Assembly: GCA_944383545.1 (NCBI GenBank)
Contig: CALWPY010000001.1
Location: forward strand, 327,899-391,898
Length of the DNA: 64,000 nucleotides
Direction of reading: 5' to 3'
From: an uncultured Lachnospiraceae bacterium
GTDB lineage: Bacteria > Bacillota > Clostridia > Lachnospirales > Lachnospiraceae
Of the stretch, positions 1-9,106 are shown piece after piece; position 1 is the stretch's first letter; every line of letters starts with the position of its first letter. Made by a program: the position numbers and the translations under genes. The notes below the pieces were generated by a model that saw only the letters and a list, made by a program, of their open reading frames with translations, searched no databases and was not told the DNA's origin.

Positions 1-1
1 A

Positions 2-553
2 ATATTTGATTTGGTTAAGGAAGTGAGAAAGGATGTAACAGTACCGCTTGTATTTCTTACTTATCTTAATCCTGTGTATCATTACGGTCCGGAAAAGTTT
101 TTCAGGAGTTGCAAAGATACAGGTATTAATGGTATTATAATCCCGGATATGCCTTTTGAGGAAAAGGGCGAGATTTTGGAATCAGCAAAGAAATACGGGG
201 TAGAACTTATTTCGCTTATTGCGCCTACAAGTGACGAGAGAATTAAGATGATAGCAAGGGAAGCAGAAGGCTTTATATATGTTGTTTCTTCCCTCGGTGT
301 TACCGGTGTAAGAAGTGAGATTAAGACAGACCTTAAATCCATTGTGGAATCCATTAGGGAAGTAACCCGGATTCCTACTGCGATAGGCTTTGGAATCAGC
401 ACGCCTGAGCAGGCTGAAAAAATGGCAAAAACGGCAGATGGAGTTATAGTGGGAAGCGCAATGGTAAAAATTGTTGCAAAATATGGAAAAGATGCGGCGC
501 CTTATCTGTATGACTATGTTAAATCCATGAAGGAGGCTGTATCTTCCCAATAA
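2..553 (+). CDS. trpA: Tryptophan synthase alpha chain, 3' part only
   Basis: The reading frame is open from base 2, so the start lies outside the window and about 184 residues remain of a family that is usually 250-270 long. TrpA cleaves indole-3-glycerol phosphate to indole and glyceraldehyde 3-phosphate, and indole passes to the TrpB partner. Visible family signatures are the LTYLNPVYHYG segment, the GIIIPDMPFEE segment carrying the catalytic aspartate region, APTSDERI, FIYVVSSLGVTGVR and the phosphate-binding GFGISTPEQ and GVIVGSAMV loops. As trpA usually ends the trp operon, the rest of the operon is probably just upstream. The next gene, fprA, follows after 31 bases and has its own ribosome site. 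Confidence 0.95.
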   Translation: MFDLVKEVRKDVTVPLVFLTYLNPVYHYGPEKFFRSCKDTGINGIIIPDMPFEEKGEILESAKKYGVELISLIAPTSDERIKMIAREAEGFIYVVSSLGVTGVRSEIKTDLKSIVESIREVTRIPTAIGFGISTPEQAEKMAKTADGVIVGSAMVKIVAKYGKDAAPYLYDYVKSMKEAVSSQ

Positions 554-584
554 TACATGCAGAAATGAAAGGAGATTTACAGCT

Positions 585-1739
585 ATGTTTAATGTAACAG
601 AGGATATTTATTATGTCGGAGTTGACGACGCAGAACTTGATTTATTTGAAAGCCAGTACATACTGGAAAATGGTATAGCTTATAATTCTTATATTATAAA
701 GGACGAAAAAATTGCCGTAATGGATTCTGTTGATGCAAGAATGACAGAGGAATGGCTTTCAAATATAGAAGAGGTTTTAGAAGATGCAGTACCTGATTAT
801 CTTGTTGTTTCACATCTTGAGCCGGACCATTCTGGGAGCATCGAGAGCTTCATGGAAAAATATCCTGATACAAAGATAGTATTAAGCATGAAGGCAGCAA
901 CCATGATTTCACTCTTTACCGAAAAAGATTATTTAGCCTCATTAATTCAGGTAAAGGAAAACGATACTCTTTCACTTGGAAAACATGAGTTACAGTTTAT
1001 AATGGCACCAATGGTACACTGGCCGGAGGTTATGGTGGAATATGATAAGACTGACAAGGTTCTCTTTTCCGCAGATGCATTTGGTAAGTTTGGAACACTT
1101 GAAACTGATGAGGACTGGACCTGCGAGGCAAGAAGATATTATTTTAACATAGTTGGAAAATACGGAGCACCTGTGCAGACGCTGTTAAAGAAGATGGTGT
1201 CACTTGACATTGAGGTTATCTGCCCTCTCCATGGACCTATTCTTGACGAAAATCTTTCATATTATATAGATAAATACAATACATGGAGCACATATACTCC
1301 GGAGGATAAGGGAATCCTTATTGCATGCGCTTCAATTCACGGAAATACTAAGAAGGCAGCAGAAATACTGGCCGGAATACTTGAAGCAAAGGGCGCGGAG
1401 AAGGTTGTTGTAACTGACCTTTCAAGAGATGACATGGCAGAAGCCGTAGAAGATGCATTCCGCTATGATAGAATGGTACTTATGGCAGCTTCGTACGATG
1501 CAGGAGTATTCCCATGCATGGAAGCCTTTCTTAATCACCTTAAGGCTAAGGCATATCAGAACAGAAAAGTTGCTCTTGTTGAAAATGGTTCATGGGCACC
1601 GACTGCGGGAAGAGTTATGAAGACTGCTCTTGAAGGAATGAAGAATATAACAGTCACAGAGCCGCTTGTTACAATAAGAGGTGCGTTTAAAGAAAGTGAT
1701 GTACCGGCACTTACAGAGCTGGCAGAGGCAATGCTGTAG
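585..1739 (+). CDS. fprA: Flavodiiron protein (FprA/A-type flavoprotein)
   Basis: This 384-residue cytoplasmic flavoprotein would reduce oxygen to water or NO to N2O with electrons from rubredoxin, protecting an anaerobe. The N-terminal metallo-beta-lactamase-like part carries the diiron ligands: the H-x-E-x-D-H pattern in SHLEPDHSG (about residue 80), a histidine in APMVHWPE (about 147), an aspartate in LFSADAFG, and a histidine in CPLHGPI (about 227). The C-terminal flavodoxin part begins near residue 255 with the FMN loop ASIHGNTKK. Length is normal for the family, and there is no C-terminal rubredoxin domain. A strong ribosome site (AAAGGAG) lies 12 bases before the ATG. A large palindrome follows the stop codon. 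Confidence 0.93.
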   Translation: MFNVTEDIYYVGVDDAELDLFESQYILENGIAYNSYIIKDEKIAVMDSVDARMTEEWLSNIEEVLEDAVPDYLVVSHLEPDHSGSIESFMEKYPDTKIVLSMKAATMISLFTEKDYLASLIQVKENDTLSLGKHELQFIMAPMVHWPEVMVEYDKTDKVLFSADAFGKFGTLETDEDWTCEARRYYFNIVGKYGAPVQTLLKKMVSLDIEVICPLHGPILDENLSYYIDKYNTWSTYTPEDKGILIACASIHGNTKKAAEILAGILEAKGAEKVVVTDLSRDDMAEAVEDAFRYDRMVLMAASYDAGVFPCMEAFLNHLKAKAYQNRKVALVENGSWAPTAGRVMKTALEGMKNITVTEPLVTIRGAFKESDVPALTELAEAML

Positions 1740-1780
1740 GTGGTTTTTATACTTTGTTAACTAATGTACTAAATATGTAT

Positions 1781-1996
1781 ATATAAAAACAGGTGCGGAG
1801 TATGGGTTAAATACGATAGCGTTATCTGCATGAAACTCTTAAAACAGGATTTTAGCGAATAAATATGCACGAGTATTGTTTGAGTGTGCTTTAGCACACG
1901 AGTTTACGAGAGCATATATTATGAGCAAAATTCTTGTTTTTAGAGTTTCTGAAGATATAAGCGTGTATTAACCATACCCCGCACCTGTTTGTATAT
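1781..1996. repeat. About 210-bp near-perfect palindrome, MITE-like or structured RNA
   Basis: Nearly the whole 1781-1996 interval folds back on itself. The outer arms (AACAGGTGCGG at the left, CCGCACCTGTT at the right) continue inward through paired TATGGG/CCATA, GAAACTCTTAAAACA/TTTTTAGAGTTTC and ATGCACGAG/ACGAGAGCAT blocks. The apex is a perfect GTGTGC-TTTA-GCACAC hairpin at 1884-1899. The outermost bases are TA-rich on both sides. No convincing gene lies inside. The shape fits a miniature inverted-repeat element or a giant transcript hairpin behind fprA. No second copy was seen in this window. Confidence 0.6.
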
Positions 1997-2049
1997 TATA
2001 TAAATTTAGATACATTTGTATATTTATTGCAATTATCAGCAATTCTCTG

Positions 2050-2110
2050 TTGACAAACATCCTTGTCAATGTTATTATGGCTTTGACAAAAAAAGTTGTC
2101 ATTTTGACAA
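2050..2110 (+). promoter_or_regulatory. Repeated TTGACAA-N6-TTGTCA operator sites
   Basis: A perfect inverted repeat TTGACAA-N6-TTGTCAA lies at 2050-2069. A second one, TTGACAA-N6-TTGTCA with the same spacing, is at 2083-2101, and a further TTGACAA half-site is at 2104-2110. The pair centres are 33 bases (about three helix turns) apart. They sit directly before the XRE regulator gene, which fits autoregulation. TTGACA also matches a -35 box, so operator and promoter probably overlap. Confidence 0.6.
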
Positions 2111-2146
2111 AAATAATTGCCTTTACATTTTGAAAGGAGGTAAATT

Positions 2147-2374
2147 ATGCCTTTGGTAAATCATTTAAAGGAATACCGGGCGCGTTTGAATGTAAATCAA
2201 CAGGAGTTGGGGAAAATGGTAGGAGCAAGCAGGCAGACGATAAGCCTGATAGAGAGAGGCGATTATTCTCCATCGATAACACTGGCACTGAAGATTGCTA
2301 AGGTGTGCGAGGCCAGTGTTGAAGATATTTTTCAACTGACCAGCGAAGATACAGACAGCAAACCGATAAATTGA
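2147..2374 (+). CDS. Small XRE-family HTH regulator
   Basis: This 75-residue protein is little more than a Cro/cI helix-turn-helix. NQQELGKMVGASRQTISLIE is the helix-turn-helix core (residues 18-37), followed by the family's SPSITLALKIAKVCEASVEDIF segment. It matches the small YozG/YgzD-like regulators often found before membrane protein and exporter genes. An excellent AAAGGAGG site lies 7 bases before the ATG. It probably binds the TTGACAA repeats upstream and controls itself and the following CPBP, membrane and ABC genes. The stop codon runs directly into the ribosome site of the next gene, so the two are translated from one message. Confidence 0.9.
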   Translation: MPLVNHLKEYRARLNVNQQELGKMVGASRQTISLIERGDYSPSITLALKIAKVCEASVEDIFQLTSEDTDSKPIN

Positions 2375-2388
2375 GGAGAAAAAATGAT

Positions 2389-3414
2389 ATGGAGAGCTTA
2401 AAAAAGGGAATAAGAAAAACTTCTAATATAAATGCGTTAATACTTTTACTTTTTATGGTGATAACGCTTGCATTAAGTTATATAATTTCTTATATTACTA
2501 TATGGATTACAGAAGAAAAAGCAGGCGATTATTCTGAATTGATTACGATACTCGGTCTTGCCGGGCAATATCTGATTGTGGTACCTTTAATACTTGGAAT
2601 CTTTAGAAAAAAGCTGAATACACCGGTAAGTAAATTTTTTTGTAAGTCCCGAATGCCGTCAGGCTGGGTCACAAAATGGATTATTATTTCCATATTTTTA
2701 ACATATGTAACGGGTTATATTTCCAATTTTCTGTTTACATTTATTCAGGAAATGAGTGGTATAGAACTTCATCCTATTGATTTTACATTGGGAGGTACGA
2801 TACAATATAAGGCATTATACTTTATCTGCCTTGCAGTTCTTGCACCGTTTTTTGAAGAGCTTTTGTTCAGGGCAATGCTATTTGGAAATGCAAAAAAATA
2901 TGGCAGATGGTCAATGGTAATCATAATGGGAATCCTGTTTGGTCTGTATCATATGAATTATGAGCAAATTCTGTATGCGACCGTATTAGGCATATGTTCA
3001 TGCTTTCTGGTTGCGAAAACAGGGTCTGTTTATCCGTCTCTTATTGTTCATATGGTAATAAATACCATTAGCGCCATACAGTTAGTTGCAGTCGGAGGAT
3101 TAGACCTTGACAGAGTATCCGCAGGGGACATGACGTATTACATGCAGAATTATAATAAAATGTTAATACTTGGTTTACTGGGTATGATTATATTATTTAT
3201 TTTAATAGCAGGAGGGATTTTATTTATAGGAGAGCTTATAAATCACAGAGGCAGTTTTCGGATTTTTTCCGAAATTTCAGATAGTCCTGAAATGAAAAGT
3301 GCTTCTGAACTGTCAGGAAGCAGAAGGGCATTAATTTATATTACTGCTCCTGTGAATGTGATATTATTTATAGTACTTATTACCATGACTTTGTTAAATG
3401 CCTTTAATCTTTAA
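2389..3414 (+). CDS. CPBP-family intramembrane glutamic endopeptidase
   Basis: This polytopic membrane protein belongs to the CAAX protease/bacteriocin-processing (CPBP, Abi) family. Three catalytic motifs are visible: FFEELLFRAM (paired glutamates plus arginine), the GLYHMNY histidine motif, and the late VHMVINT histidine motif. About eight hydrophobic segments can be read. I chose the ATG at 2389 because GAGGAG lies ten bases before it; the alternative in-frame TTG at 2371 lies before that site. Such proteases cleave membrane substrates, and some give self-protection against bacteriocins. Its place between a regulator and an ABC exporter fits a stress or peptide-handling role, but the substrate cannot be told. 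Confidence 0.88.
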   Translation: MESLKKGIRKTSNINALILLLFMVITLALSYIISYITIWITEEKAGDYSELITILGLAGQYLIVVPLILGIFRKKLNTPVSKFFCKSRMPSGWVTKWIIISIFLTYVTGYISNFLFTFIQEMSGIELHPIDFTLGGTIQYKALYFICLAVLAPFFEELLFRAMLFGNAKKYGRWSMVIIMGILFGLYHMNYEQILYATVLGICSCFLVAKTGSVYPSLIVHMVINTISAIQLVAVGGLDLDRVSAGDMTYYMQNYNKMLILGLLGMIILFILIAGGILFIGELINHRGSFRIFSEISDSPEMKSASELSGSRRALIYITAPVNVILFIVLITMTLLNAFNL

Positions 3415-3446
3415 AAAGGAAATGTGAAAGGGGATTAAAATACAAT

Positions 3447-4289
3447 ATGAAAAAACAGGTAAATTTTTCTGAAGAAATAAAACAGGAAGATAAAAAACAT
3501 TTTGGTAAATATATTATTTTTATGGTTGTATGCTTACTTGTAGGCGGAGTGTGCGGATACTTTGGGGCATATTTCAGGGATATTGTAATAGAAGGGAATG
3601 TGGACGTATGGCGGATGTTAGGGGATATCCAGCTTGCGGCGGTACCGGTATTCCAGTATGTATTTCTGATATTTGTACCGGTTTATCTTATATTATGTTA
3701 TGTGTACTATGAAAAATGTAAGAAACAGATGCTTGCATTAAACAGAGAATCCGAAGAAGATATTGAAAGATTTGAAGCACGTCTGTCAAGGGCAATGATA
3801 ATAGTATCATTAGGAAATACGATAAGCACACTGCTTTACGGAATTGCATTATACTGTCTTCCACGTACCATGAATGAGCCGGATGCACCGATTATTACTA
3901 AGATAATTCTGATTCTGGTATTTATATTGGGTATGTCCATAGGAAATGTTTATTTTATAAATAAGCTTGTAAATATGGAAAAAGAGATAAATCCTGAGAA
4001 AGCCGGCAGTACATTTGATTTAAAATTCCAAAAGAAATGGATTGAAAGCTGTGATGAGGCGGAAAGGCTTATGATATATAATGTCTGCTATAATGTATTC
4101 CGCAAGATGCAGGTTATTTATTCCGTTACGGCAACGGTACTTTGTTTAATCGGTGTTTTATTTGAAATAGGCTATATGCCATTTATAGCTGTTACACTGC
4201 TTTATCTTGTACAGGAGATTATCTATTTTGCAGAAAGCTATAAAATGGAGAAGGGAAGAATAAATGAGCCCTTTGTAGATTTGTTTTAA
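3447..4289 (+). CDS. DUF3169-like membrane protein
   Basis: This 280-residue protein has a short charged N-terminus, then about six hydrophobic segments: two near residues 24-46 and 65-88, two near 115-135 and 150-168, and two in the last 70 residues. A charged linker of about 45 residues lies between the fourth and fifth. The layout and the MKKQVNFSEEIKQED... start resemble the DUF3169 proteins of Firmicutes, which sit beside XRE regulators and ABC exporters. No catalytic motif is visible and no function is known to me. It lies 32 bases after the CPBP protease gene and 41 before the ABC ATPase gene, so it is probably part of the same operon. Confidence 0.6.
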   Translation: MKKQVNFSEEIKQEDKKHFGKYIIFMVVCLLVGGVCGYFGAYFRDIVIEGNVDVWRMLGDIQLAAVPVFQYVFLIFVPVYLILCYVYYEKCKKQMLALNRESEEDIERFEARLSRAMIIVSLGNTISTLLYGIALYCLPRTMNEPDAPIITKIILILVFILGMSIGNVYFINKLVNMEKEINPEKAGSTFDLKFQKKWIESCDEAERLMIYNVCYNVFRKMQVIYSVTATVLCLIGVLFEIGYMPFIAVTLLYLVQEIIYFAESYKMEKGRINEPFVDLF

Positions 4290-4330
4290 ATTAAAAAAAT
4301 ATAAAATTTTTTCGGGAGGTAATTGAAATC

Positions 4331-5272
4331 ATGAAGCTCGAAGTGGTAAATGTTAAAAAAAGCTTTGACTCAAAAGAAATTTTGCATGGAATTTCCTTTT
4401 CCGCGGAAAGCGGAAGGGCACTCGGACTTTTAGGAAGAAACGGTGCAGGAAAGACCACTACAATCAGAATTATTATGGACGTGTTCCATGCAAATTCGGG
4501 AGAAATTCTTCTGGACGGAAAGAAATTTGAGCCTGATAAAAACTTTATAGGATATCTGCCTGAGGAGAGAGGGCTTTATCCCAAGAAAAAAATTATAGAC
4601 CAGATGGTGTTTCTGGCAAGACTGAGAGGAATATCTAAGTCAAAGGCGACGGAGAATGCAAAAAAATGGCTTAACCGTCTGGGACTTACGGAATATACAT
4701 ATAAAAAGCTGGAGACTCTCTCAAAAGGAAATCAGCAGAAGGTACAGCTTGCGGCTACTCTGGTGGCAGACCCTGACATAGTGATTTTAGATGAGCCGTT
4801 CAGCGGACTTGACCCTGTGAATTCCAGAATTTTAAGGGATGTGGTAAGAGAATTAATAAGCATTGGAAAGATAGTTATATTTTCAAGCCATCAGATGAGC
4901 TATGTAGAAGAATTCTGCGACGAGATTGTAATAATTGATAAAGGAAACATTGTTTTGTCCGGCGATTTGCATGAAATTAAAATGGAGTACGGAAATAACA
5001 GAAGAATATTAAGTGCGGCAGGCATGTCGCTTGATGAACTGGAAAAACTGATAAATGAAAAAATGTCCGATAAGGCAAAGGCTACAGCAAAGAAGAAAAA
5101 TTATATTATAATCGAGCTTTTGGACGGCATTTCACAGTGGGATTTTCTTGACAGCCTGAAAGACCTTGATATAGAAATAGAACAGTTTGGACTGTATGAG
5201 CCTTCCCTGACTGATATATTCGTGGCAAGGGTAGGAAAAAATGAAACGGAGGTGCCGGAAGATGAAGAATAA
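4331..5272 (+). CDS. ABC exporter ATP-binding protein (NatA-like)
   Basis: This ABC ATPase would energise the permease encoded next. Walker A is GRNGAGKTT (about residue 37), the signature is LSKGNQQKVQ, Walker B is DIVILDEPFSGLDP, and the switch histidine is in IFSSHQMSYVE. After the nucleotide-binding domain comes a C-terminal extension of about 85 residues, like DUF4162 of the Na+/drug exporter NatA group. A GGGAGG site precedes the ATG. The stop overlaps the permease start by 11 bases, showing translational coupling. Substrate is unknown; Na+, peptide or drug export are the usual roles. Confidence 0.92.
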   Translation: MKLEVVNVKKSFDSKEILHGISFSAESGRALGLLGRNGAGKTTTIRIIMDVFHANSGEILLDGKKFEPDKNFIGYLPEERGLYPKKKIIDQMVFLARLRGISKSKATENAKKWLNRLGLTEYTYKKLETLSKGNQQKVQLAATLVADPDIVILDEPFSGLDPVNSRILRDVVRELISIGKIVIFSSHQMSYVEEFCDEIVIIDKGNIVLSGDLHEIKMEYGNNRRILSAAGMSLDELEKLINEKMSDKAKATAKKKNYIIIELLDGISQWDFLDSLKDLDIEIEQFGLYEPSLTDIFVARVGKNETEVPEDEE

Positions 5273-6533
5273 ATTTAAAAATATATTTACCATACTCGGG
5301 TTTGAGCTGGATAATTATTTTAAAAGCAAGTCATTTGTAATTTCTACAATAGTAATCTGTGTGCTGGCACTTGCCATTATGTTTGCACCAAGGATAATTA
5401 ATGCTGTATCAGGAGAGGATTCTGCTAAAGAAAATGAATCAGAAGGAGACACCGGAGCTTACGGAACTGACGATGGAGATACAGAAAAATTTGTTTATTA
5501 TGACCCGGAGGGATTTCTTACTCCTGATGTCATTGCTATGTATTTTCCGGGAGACGTGTTTGAAAGCTGCCAAAATGTAGAAGAGCTTGAAGATAAGGTG
5601 GAATCTGAAGAATATGCAGCAGGATTTGCTGTTAATTCGTTATATAGTTATGACTATTACATATTTAATAAAAGTATGTCAGATACAAATTCACAGACAT
5701 TTTCTGAGCTTATGGGTATGCTCGTTAAAATGAAATACTGTGAAGAAAACAATCTGGATATTAATGAATTTATTGAAATCGAATATGCACAGATTGAAGT
5801 AAATGAAACTGTACTCGGGAAGGATTCTGCTCAAAACTTCTGGTACTGTTATGTGCTTGTTATCCTGGTATTTATGATAATAATCATGTATGGAATCATG
5901 ATTGCAACATCTGTAACGAATGAAAAGAGCAACCGTTCAGTTGAAGTGCTTGTTACAAGTACATCTGCCGTGAGCATACTTTTTGGTAAGGTCTTTGCAG
6001 GTGTTTTAGCAACACTTTTCCAATGCGTACTTATTGCACTTTCAGTTTTGGGAGGATACCAGCTTAACAGGGATGAATGGGGAGGAGCCCTCGATATGTT
6101 CCTTAATATCCCTTCAGAAGTAATTATTACTTTTGCCATTTTCGGAATAGGCGGTTTCATTTTCTATGCCTTTATATACGGAGCAATGGGTGCTCTTGTA
6201 TCAAAGACAGAGGACTTAAACAAGACAGCAGGCTCAGTTCAGATGGTTATTATGATAGTATATTTTGTGGTGCTTTTTAATCTGGAAAATGTGGACGGAA
6301 TAATTATGAAGGTTGCATCATATCTTCCGATAAGCTCATACAGTGCTATGTTTGCAAGGGTTGCAATGGGAAATGTGAGCATGCCTGAAATAACAATTTC
6401 GGCTGTGATTCTTTATGCTTCTGTTGTTCTGATGGGAATAATTGCAGGAAAGATTTATAGAAATTCAACTTTAAGATACGGAAATCCGATAAAGCTTTCA
6501 CATGCTTTAAAGAATCTGAGCAAGCAGGATTAA
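5262..6533 (+). CDS. ABC-2 type permease (NatB-like)
   Basis: This is the membrane partner of the preceding ATPase. One hydrophobic helix near residues 24-44 is followed by a large acidic external loop of about 150 residues, then five to six membrane helices to the C-terminus. This is the classic NatB/ABC-2 layout, with ATSVTNEKSNRSVEVLVTS just after the second helix as in that family. I start the gene at ATG 5262, placed 9 bases after a GGAGG. An in-frame ATG at 5241 would begin before that site. The two genes form one exporter, and it closes the operon that begins with the XRE regulator. Confidence 0.9.
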   Translation: MKNKFKNIFTILGFELDNYFKSKSFVISTIVICVLALAIMFAPRIINAVSGEDSAKENESEGDTGAYGTDDGDTEKFVYYDPEGFLTPDVIAMYFPGDVFESCQNVEELEDKVESEEYAAGFAVNSLYSYDYYIFNKSMSDTNSQTFSELMGMLVKMKYCEENNLDINEFIEIEYAQIEVNETVLGKDSAQNFWYCYVLVILVFMIIIMYGIMIATSVTNEKSNRSVEVLVTSTSAVSILFGKVFAGVLATLFQCVLIALSVLGGYQLNRDEWGGALDMFLNIPSEVIITFAIFGIGGFIFYAFIYGAMGALVSKTEDLNKTAGSVQMVIMIVYFVVLFNLENVDGIIMKVASYLPISSYSAMFARVAMGNVSMPEITISAVILYASVVLMGIIAGKIYRNSTLRYGNPIKLSHALKNLSKQD

Positions 6534-6558
6534 TAAATATTAAGAGGCTGTATTTATT

Positions 6559-7290
6559 TTAAATCCAGCCTCCGTCAAATTTAACGACTTCACCGGTAAA
6601 GTATTCCGGCATGTCAAGTAATTTAAGTATGAATTCGGCAGCTTCTTGGGGGGCTGCCATTTTTCCGTAAGGAATTTCCTCACATAGGTTTTGCTTTTCT
6701 TCCGTAGAAAGATGTGAGTTCATTTCCGTGTCAATGGCTCCGAATAATGCGGCATTTACGGATATTTTGCTTGGCGCAAGCTCCTTTGCAAGTGCCTTTG
6801 TAAATGCATTTATACCACCCTTGGAAGCAGAATATGCCGCTTCGCATGAGGCTCCGCAAATGCCCCATACCGAAGAAACATTTATTATTTTTCCGCTTTT
6901 TTCATGTACCATATAAGGAACTGTTAAGCGGCATGTATTAAATACGGAAGTAAGGTTTGTGCTGATTACTTTATTCCAGTCGGCAGGTGTCATATCGGTA
7001 AGAAGTCCGACATAGGATATGCCTGCATTATTTATCAGGGTGTCTATTCTGCCGGATGCTTTTATTACTTCATTTATAAAATCCTGCACATAATCGTAAT
7101 CTGATATATCGCCTGATGATTTTATACACTTAATATTTCTCTTGGTGATATATTTATATACTTTGTCCAGTCTGTCCGTACTTTTGTGACAGGTTATGGC
7201 AATCAAATCATATTTTCCTGAATCAGCCAGTGCATATGCTGTCTTTTCTCCTATTCCGCGTGAGGCTCCCGTAATAATTGCTGTTTTCAT
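6559..7290 (-). CDS. SDR-family reductase, possibly EF-P 5-aminopentanone reductase
   Basis: This is a classical short-chain dehydrogenase of 243 residues on the minus strand. The cofactor loop TGASRGIG (about residue 8), the NNAG motif, the catalytic serine in NVSSVWG, the Y-x3-K pair in AYSASKGG and the final GGWI are all present. The family reduces ketones with NAD(P)H. The IPYGKMAAPQEAAEFI segment and the ending recall the YmfI type, which reduces the 5-aminopentanone on elongation factor P in Firmicutes; a FabG-like role is the alternative. It stands alone, convergent with the ABC operon. An AGGAGG site lies before the start on the minus strand. Confidence 0.85.
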   Translation of the reverse strand: MKTAIITGASRGIGEKTAYALADSGKYDLIAITCHKSTDRLDKVYKYITKRNIKCIKSSGDISDYDYVQDFINEVIKASGRIDTLINNAGISYVGLLTDMTPADWNKVISTNLTSVFNTCRLTVPYMVHEKSGKIINVSSVWGICGASCEAAYSASKGGINAFTKALAKELAPSKISVNAALFGAIDTEMNSHLSTEEKQNLCEEIPYGKMAAPQEAAEFILKLLDMPEYFTGEVVKFDGGWI

Positions 7291-7408
7291 AAATCCTCCT
7301 AAACAAAATGTGACAAAACGGTTAAATTTATTCTAGCACATCATGAAACTGTTGAAAATAAGAAATAGTAATGATATACTGAAAAAAGTATTTCTTAGGA
7401 GGAGAGTC

Positions 7409-7972
7409 ATGAGGAAGAAGAAAAGCGCAGCAGGGATATTTTTTTCCATGTTTTTGAGAGCAGTTGTTGTAATTCTTGCCATTGTAATCGTTGCATTGGG
7501 AGTTGCCATAATAAGACAGGTTGTTAAATCGGGTGATAATAAAAATACGGAGGAGCCTTCTGTGGATGAAAGCATTCTTGCAGGTGAAGATGATGACCAT
7601 CTGCTTACGGCTGACGGAACGGAAACAGACACCACTTCGGGAGATGACGGTGCTGCAACGACAGAGCTTTCTACGAATAGAAAAATAGAGGTTTTAAACG
7701 GAACTACAACAAGCGGTCTTGCCGGTCATTGGAAAGACACTTTGACAAGTAACGGATACACAAATGTAGATGCACATAATTATTATATGCACCTTGAAAC
7801 AACAAAGATAGTTGCCGTATCTGACGGAGTCGGACAGGACCTGCTTCAATATTTCCCGGGAGCAGAGTATGAGGTCGGAACACTTACGTCAAACGATACT
7901 GATGCACCGCTTGACGGAGTGGAAATATTTATAATAATCGGTGAGAGTGACGACGTGCTTTCAGGACAGTAA
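7409..7972 (+). CDS. LytR C-terminal domain membrane protein
   Basis: I start this at ATG 7409, preceded by AGGAGGAG; a longer frame from 7343 lacks a ribosome site. The 188-residue product has a basic start, one membrane helix at about residues 9-31, a low-complexity Asp/Glu/Thr linker, and a C-terminal domain from IEVLNGTTTSGLAG to EVGTL. That domain matches LytR_C, an extracytoplasmic module often fused to LCP enzymes that attach polymers to peptidoglycan. Here it stands without the LCP enzyme, so it may be an accessory cell-wall protein. It is divergent from the SDR gene and ends at a clear terminator. Confidence 0.8.
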   Translation: MRKKKSAAGIFFSMFLRAVVVILAIVIVALGVAIIRQVVKSGDNKNTEEPSVDESILAGEDDDHLLTADGTETDTTSGDDGAATTELSTNRKIEVLNGTTTSGLAGHWKDTLTSNGYTNVDAHNYYMHLETTKIVAVSDGVGQDLLQYFPGAEYEVGTLTSNDTDAPLDGVEIFIIIGESDDVLSGQ

Positions 7973-8001
7973 AAACTGAAATAAATTTAATAAATAAAAT
8001 G

Positions 8002-8036
8002 AAAAGGTTTCATACTATGTGTGAAGCCTTTTTTGT
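8002..8036 (+). terminator. Rho-independent terminator
   Basis: AAAAGGTTTCATA pairs with TGTGAAGCCTTTT across a 4-6 base loop, followed by a T-rich tract. It closes the LytR_C gene. Confidence 0.75.
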
Positions 8037-8077
8037 TTGTAAAATAATGCTTTAATTGTGTTTGGGTGGTGAAAATT

Positions 8078-8929
8078 ATGTATGTTAAAAAGAAGATTAC
8101 CACTTCGTTAAAAATACTTGCCGGAACTGCACTAATGGCAGTGTCGGTTAATTCGTGTTTTGATGAGATGGGTGTGGTGACGGGAGGACTTACAGGAGTT
8201 GCGATTGTGATAAGCCATGTTACGAATGGAGCTGTGCCCGTCTGGCTGACAAACCTCGTAATAAATATCCCATTATTTCTGGTGGGAATGAGGGTGCTGA
8301 AAAGAGCCGGCATGAAGCTTGCCCTCTTTGGAGCAACGGCGCTCACTGTATTTTTGGGAGTGATACCCCGTCTTGATATTCTTACGGAGGATATTCTGGT
8401 AAATATTATTCTGGGAAGCTTTCTGATGGGAACGGGACTGGGGCTTGTGTTTTCTGCTGAGGCTTCTTCGGGCGGGACGGACCTTATGGCAACCATTATA
8501 AACAGAAAAATTAAATATTTGACCGTTCCTAAGGCACTTGCTATAATAGATGCCGTGGTTGTGATACTCGGTGCCGTGGTGTTCGGACCGGAAACTGCCG
8601 TATATGCCCTGATTGCAATATTTATAATTACAAAGGTTGCAGATTATATTACGGAAGGACCGGACAGGGCAAAGCTTGTAAGTATAATATCTGAAAAAAG
8701 TGATGAAATTGCCGGATATATTTTAAAAGAACTGGAGCGGGGGGCATCTTCCATACCTATTAAAGGGCTGTTTACTAAAAGCGAGAGAAACATGATATTT
8801 TGCATAGTTTCTGCTAAGGAAGTTGTCAAAATAAAGGAAAAGTTGTATAAAATTGACCAAAATGCAATATGCTTTGTTGAAGATGTAAGAGAAGTTTTTG
8901 GTGAAGGTTTCACAAATTACAAACTATAA
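8078..8929 (+). CDS. YitT-family membrane protein (DUF2179)
   Basis: About five hydrophobic segments fill residues 10-175, including the family's SSGGTDLMATIINRK segment and GLTGVAIVISH near the start. A soluble C-terminal DUF2179 domain (about residues 195-280) follows, with SIPIKGLFTKSERNMIFCIV and the FVEDVREVFGEGF ending. YitT proteins are common in Firmicutes and have no firmly established activity. GGGTGGTG before the ATG at 8078 decides the start; an upstream in-frame GTG overlaps that site. It stands alone between a terminator and a 177-base AT-rich gap. Confidence 0.92.
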   Translation: MYVKKKITTSLKILAGTALMAVSVNSCFDEMGVVTGGLTGVAIVISHVTNGAVPVWLTNLVINIPLFLVGMRVLKRAGMKLALFGATALTVFLGVIPRLDILTEDILVNIILGSFLMGTGLGLVFSAEASSGGTDLMATIINRKIKYLTVPKALAIIDAVVVILGAVVFGPETAVYALIAIFIITKVADYITEGPDRAKLVSIISEKSDEIAGYILKELERGASSIPIKGLFTKSERNMIFCIVSAKEVVKIKEKLYKIDQNAICFVEDVREVFGEGFTNYKL

Positions 8930-9106
8930 AAGGCTCCGTTTCGGCATATTTTTAGGCGATTTTAATATAAAATTTTTTGCAATATACAAAATATACAAAA
9001 GATTTTTTTCTAATTTATGCAATAGTAATATGGTTTTAAATTGTGAAATGAGTTAAAATGACCACAGTGAATAAAGAACGCAATTAGCTTTCAAGGAGGA
9101 TTTAAA

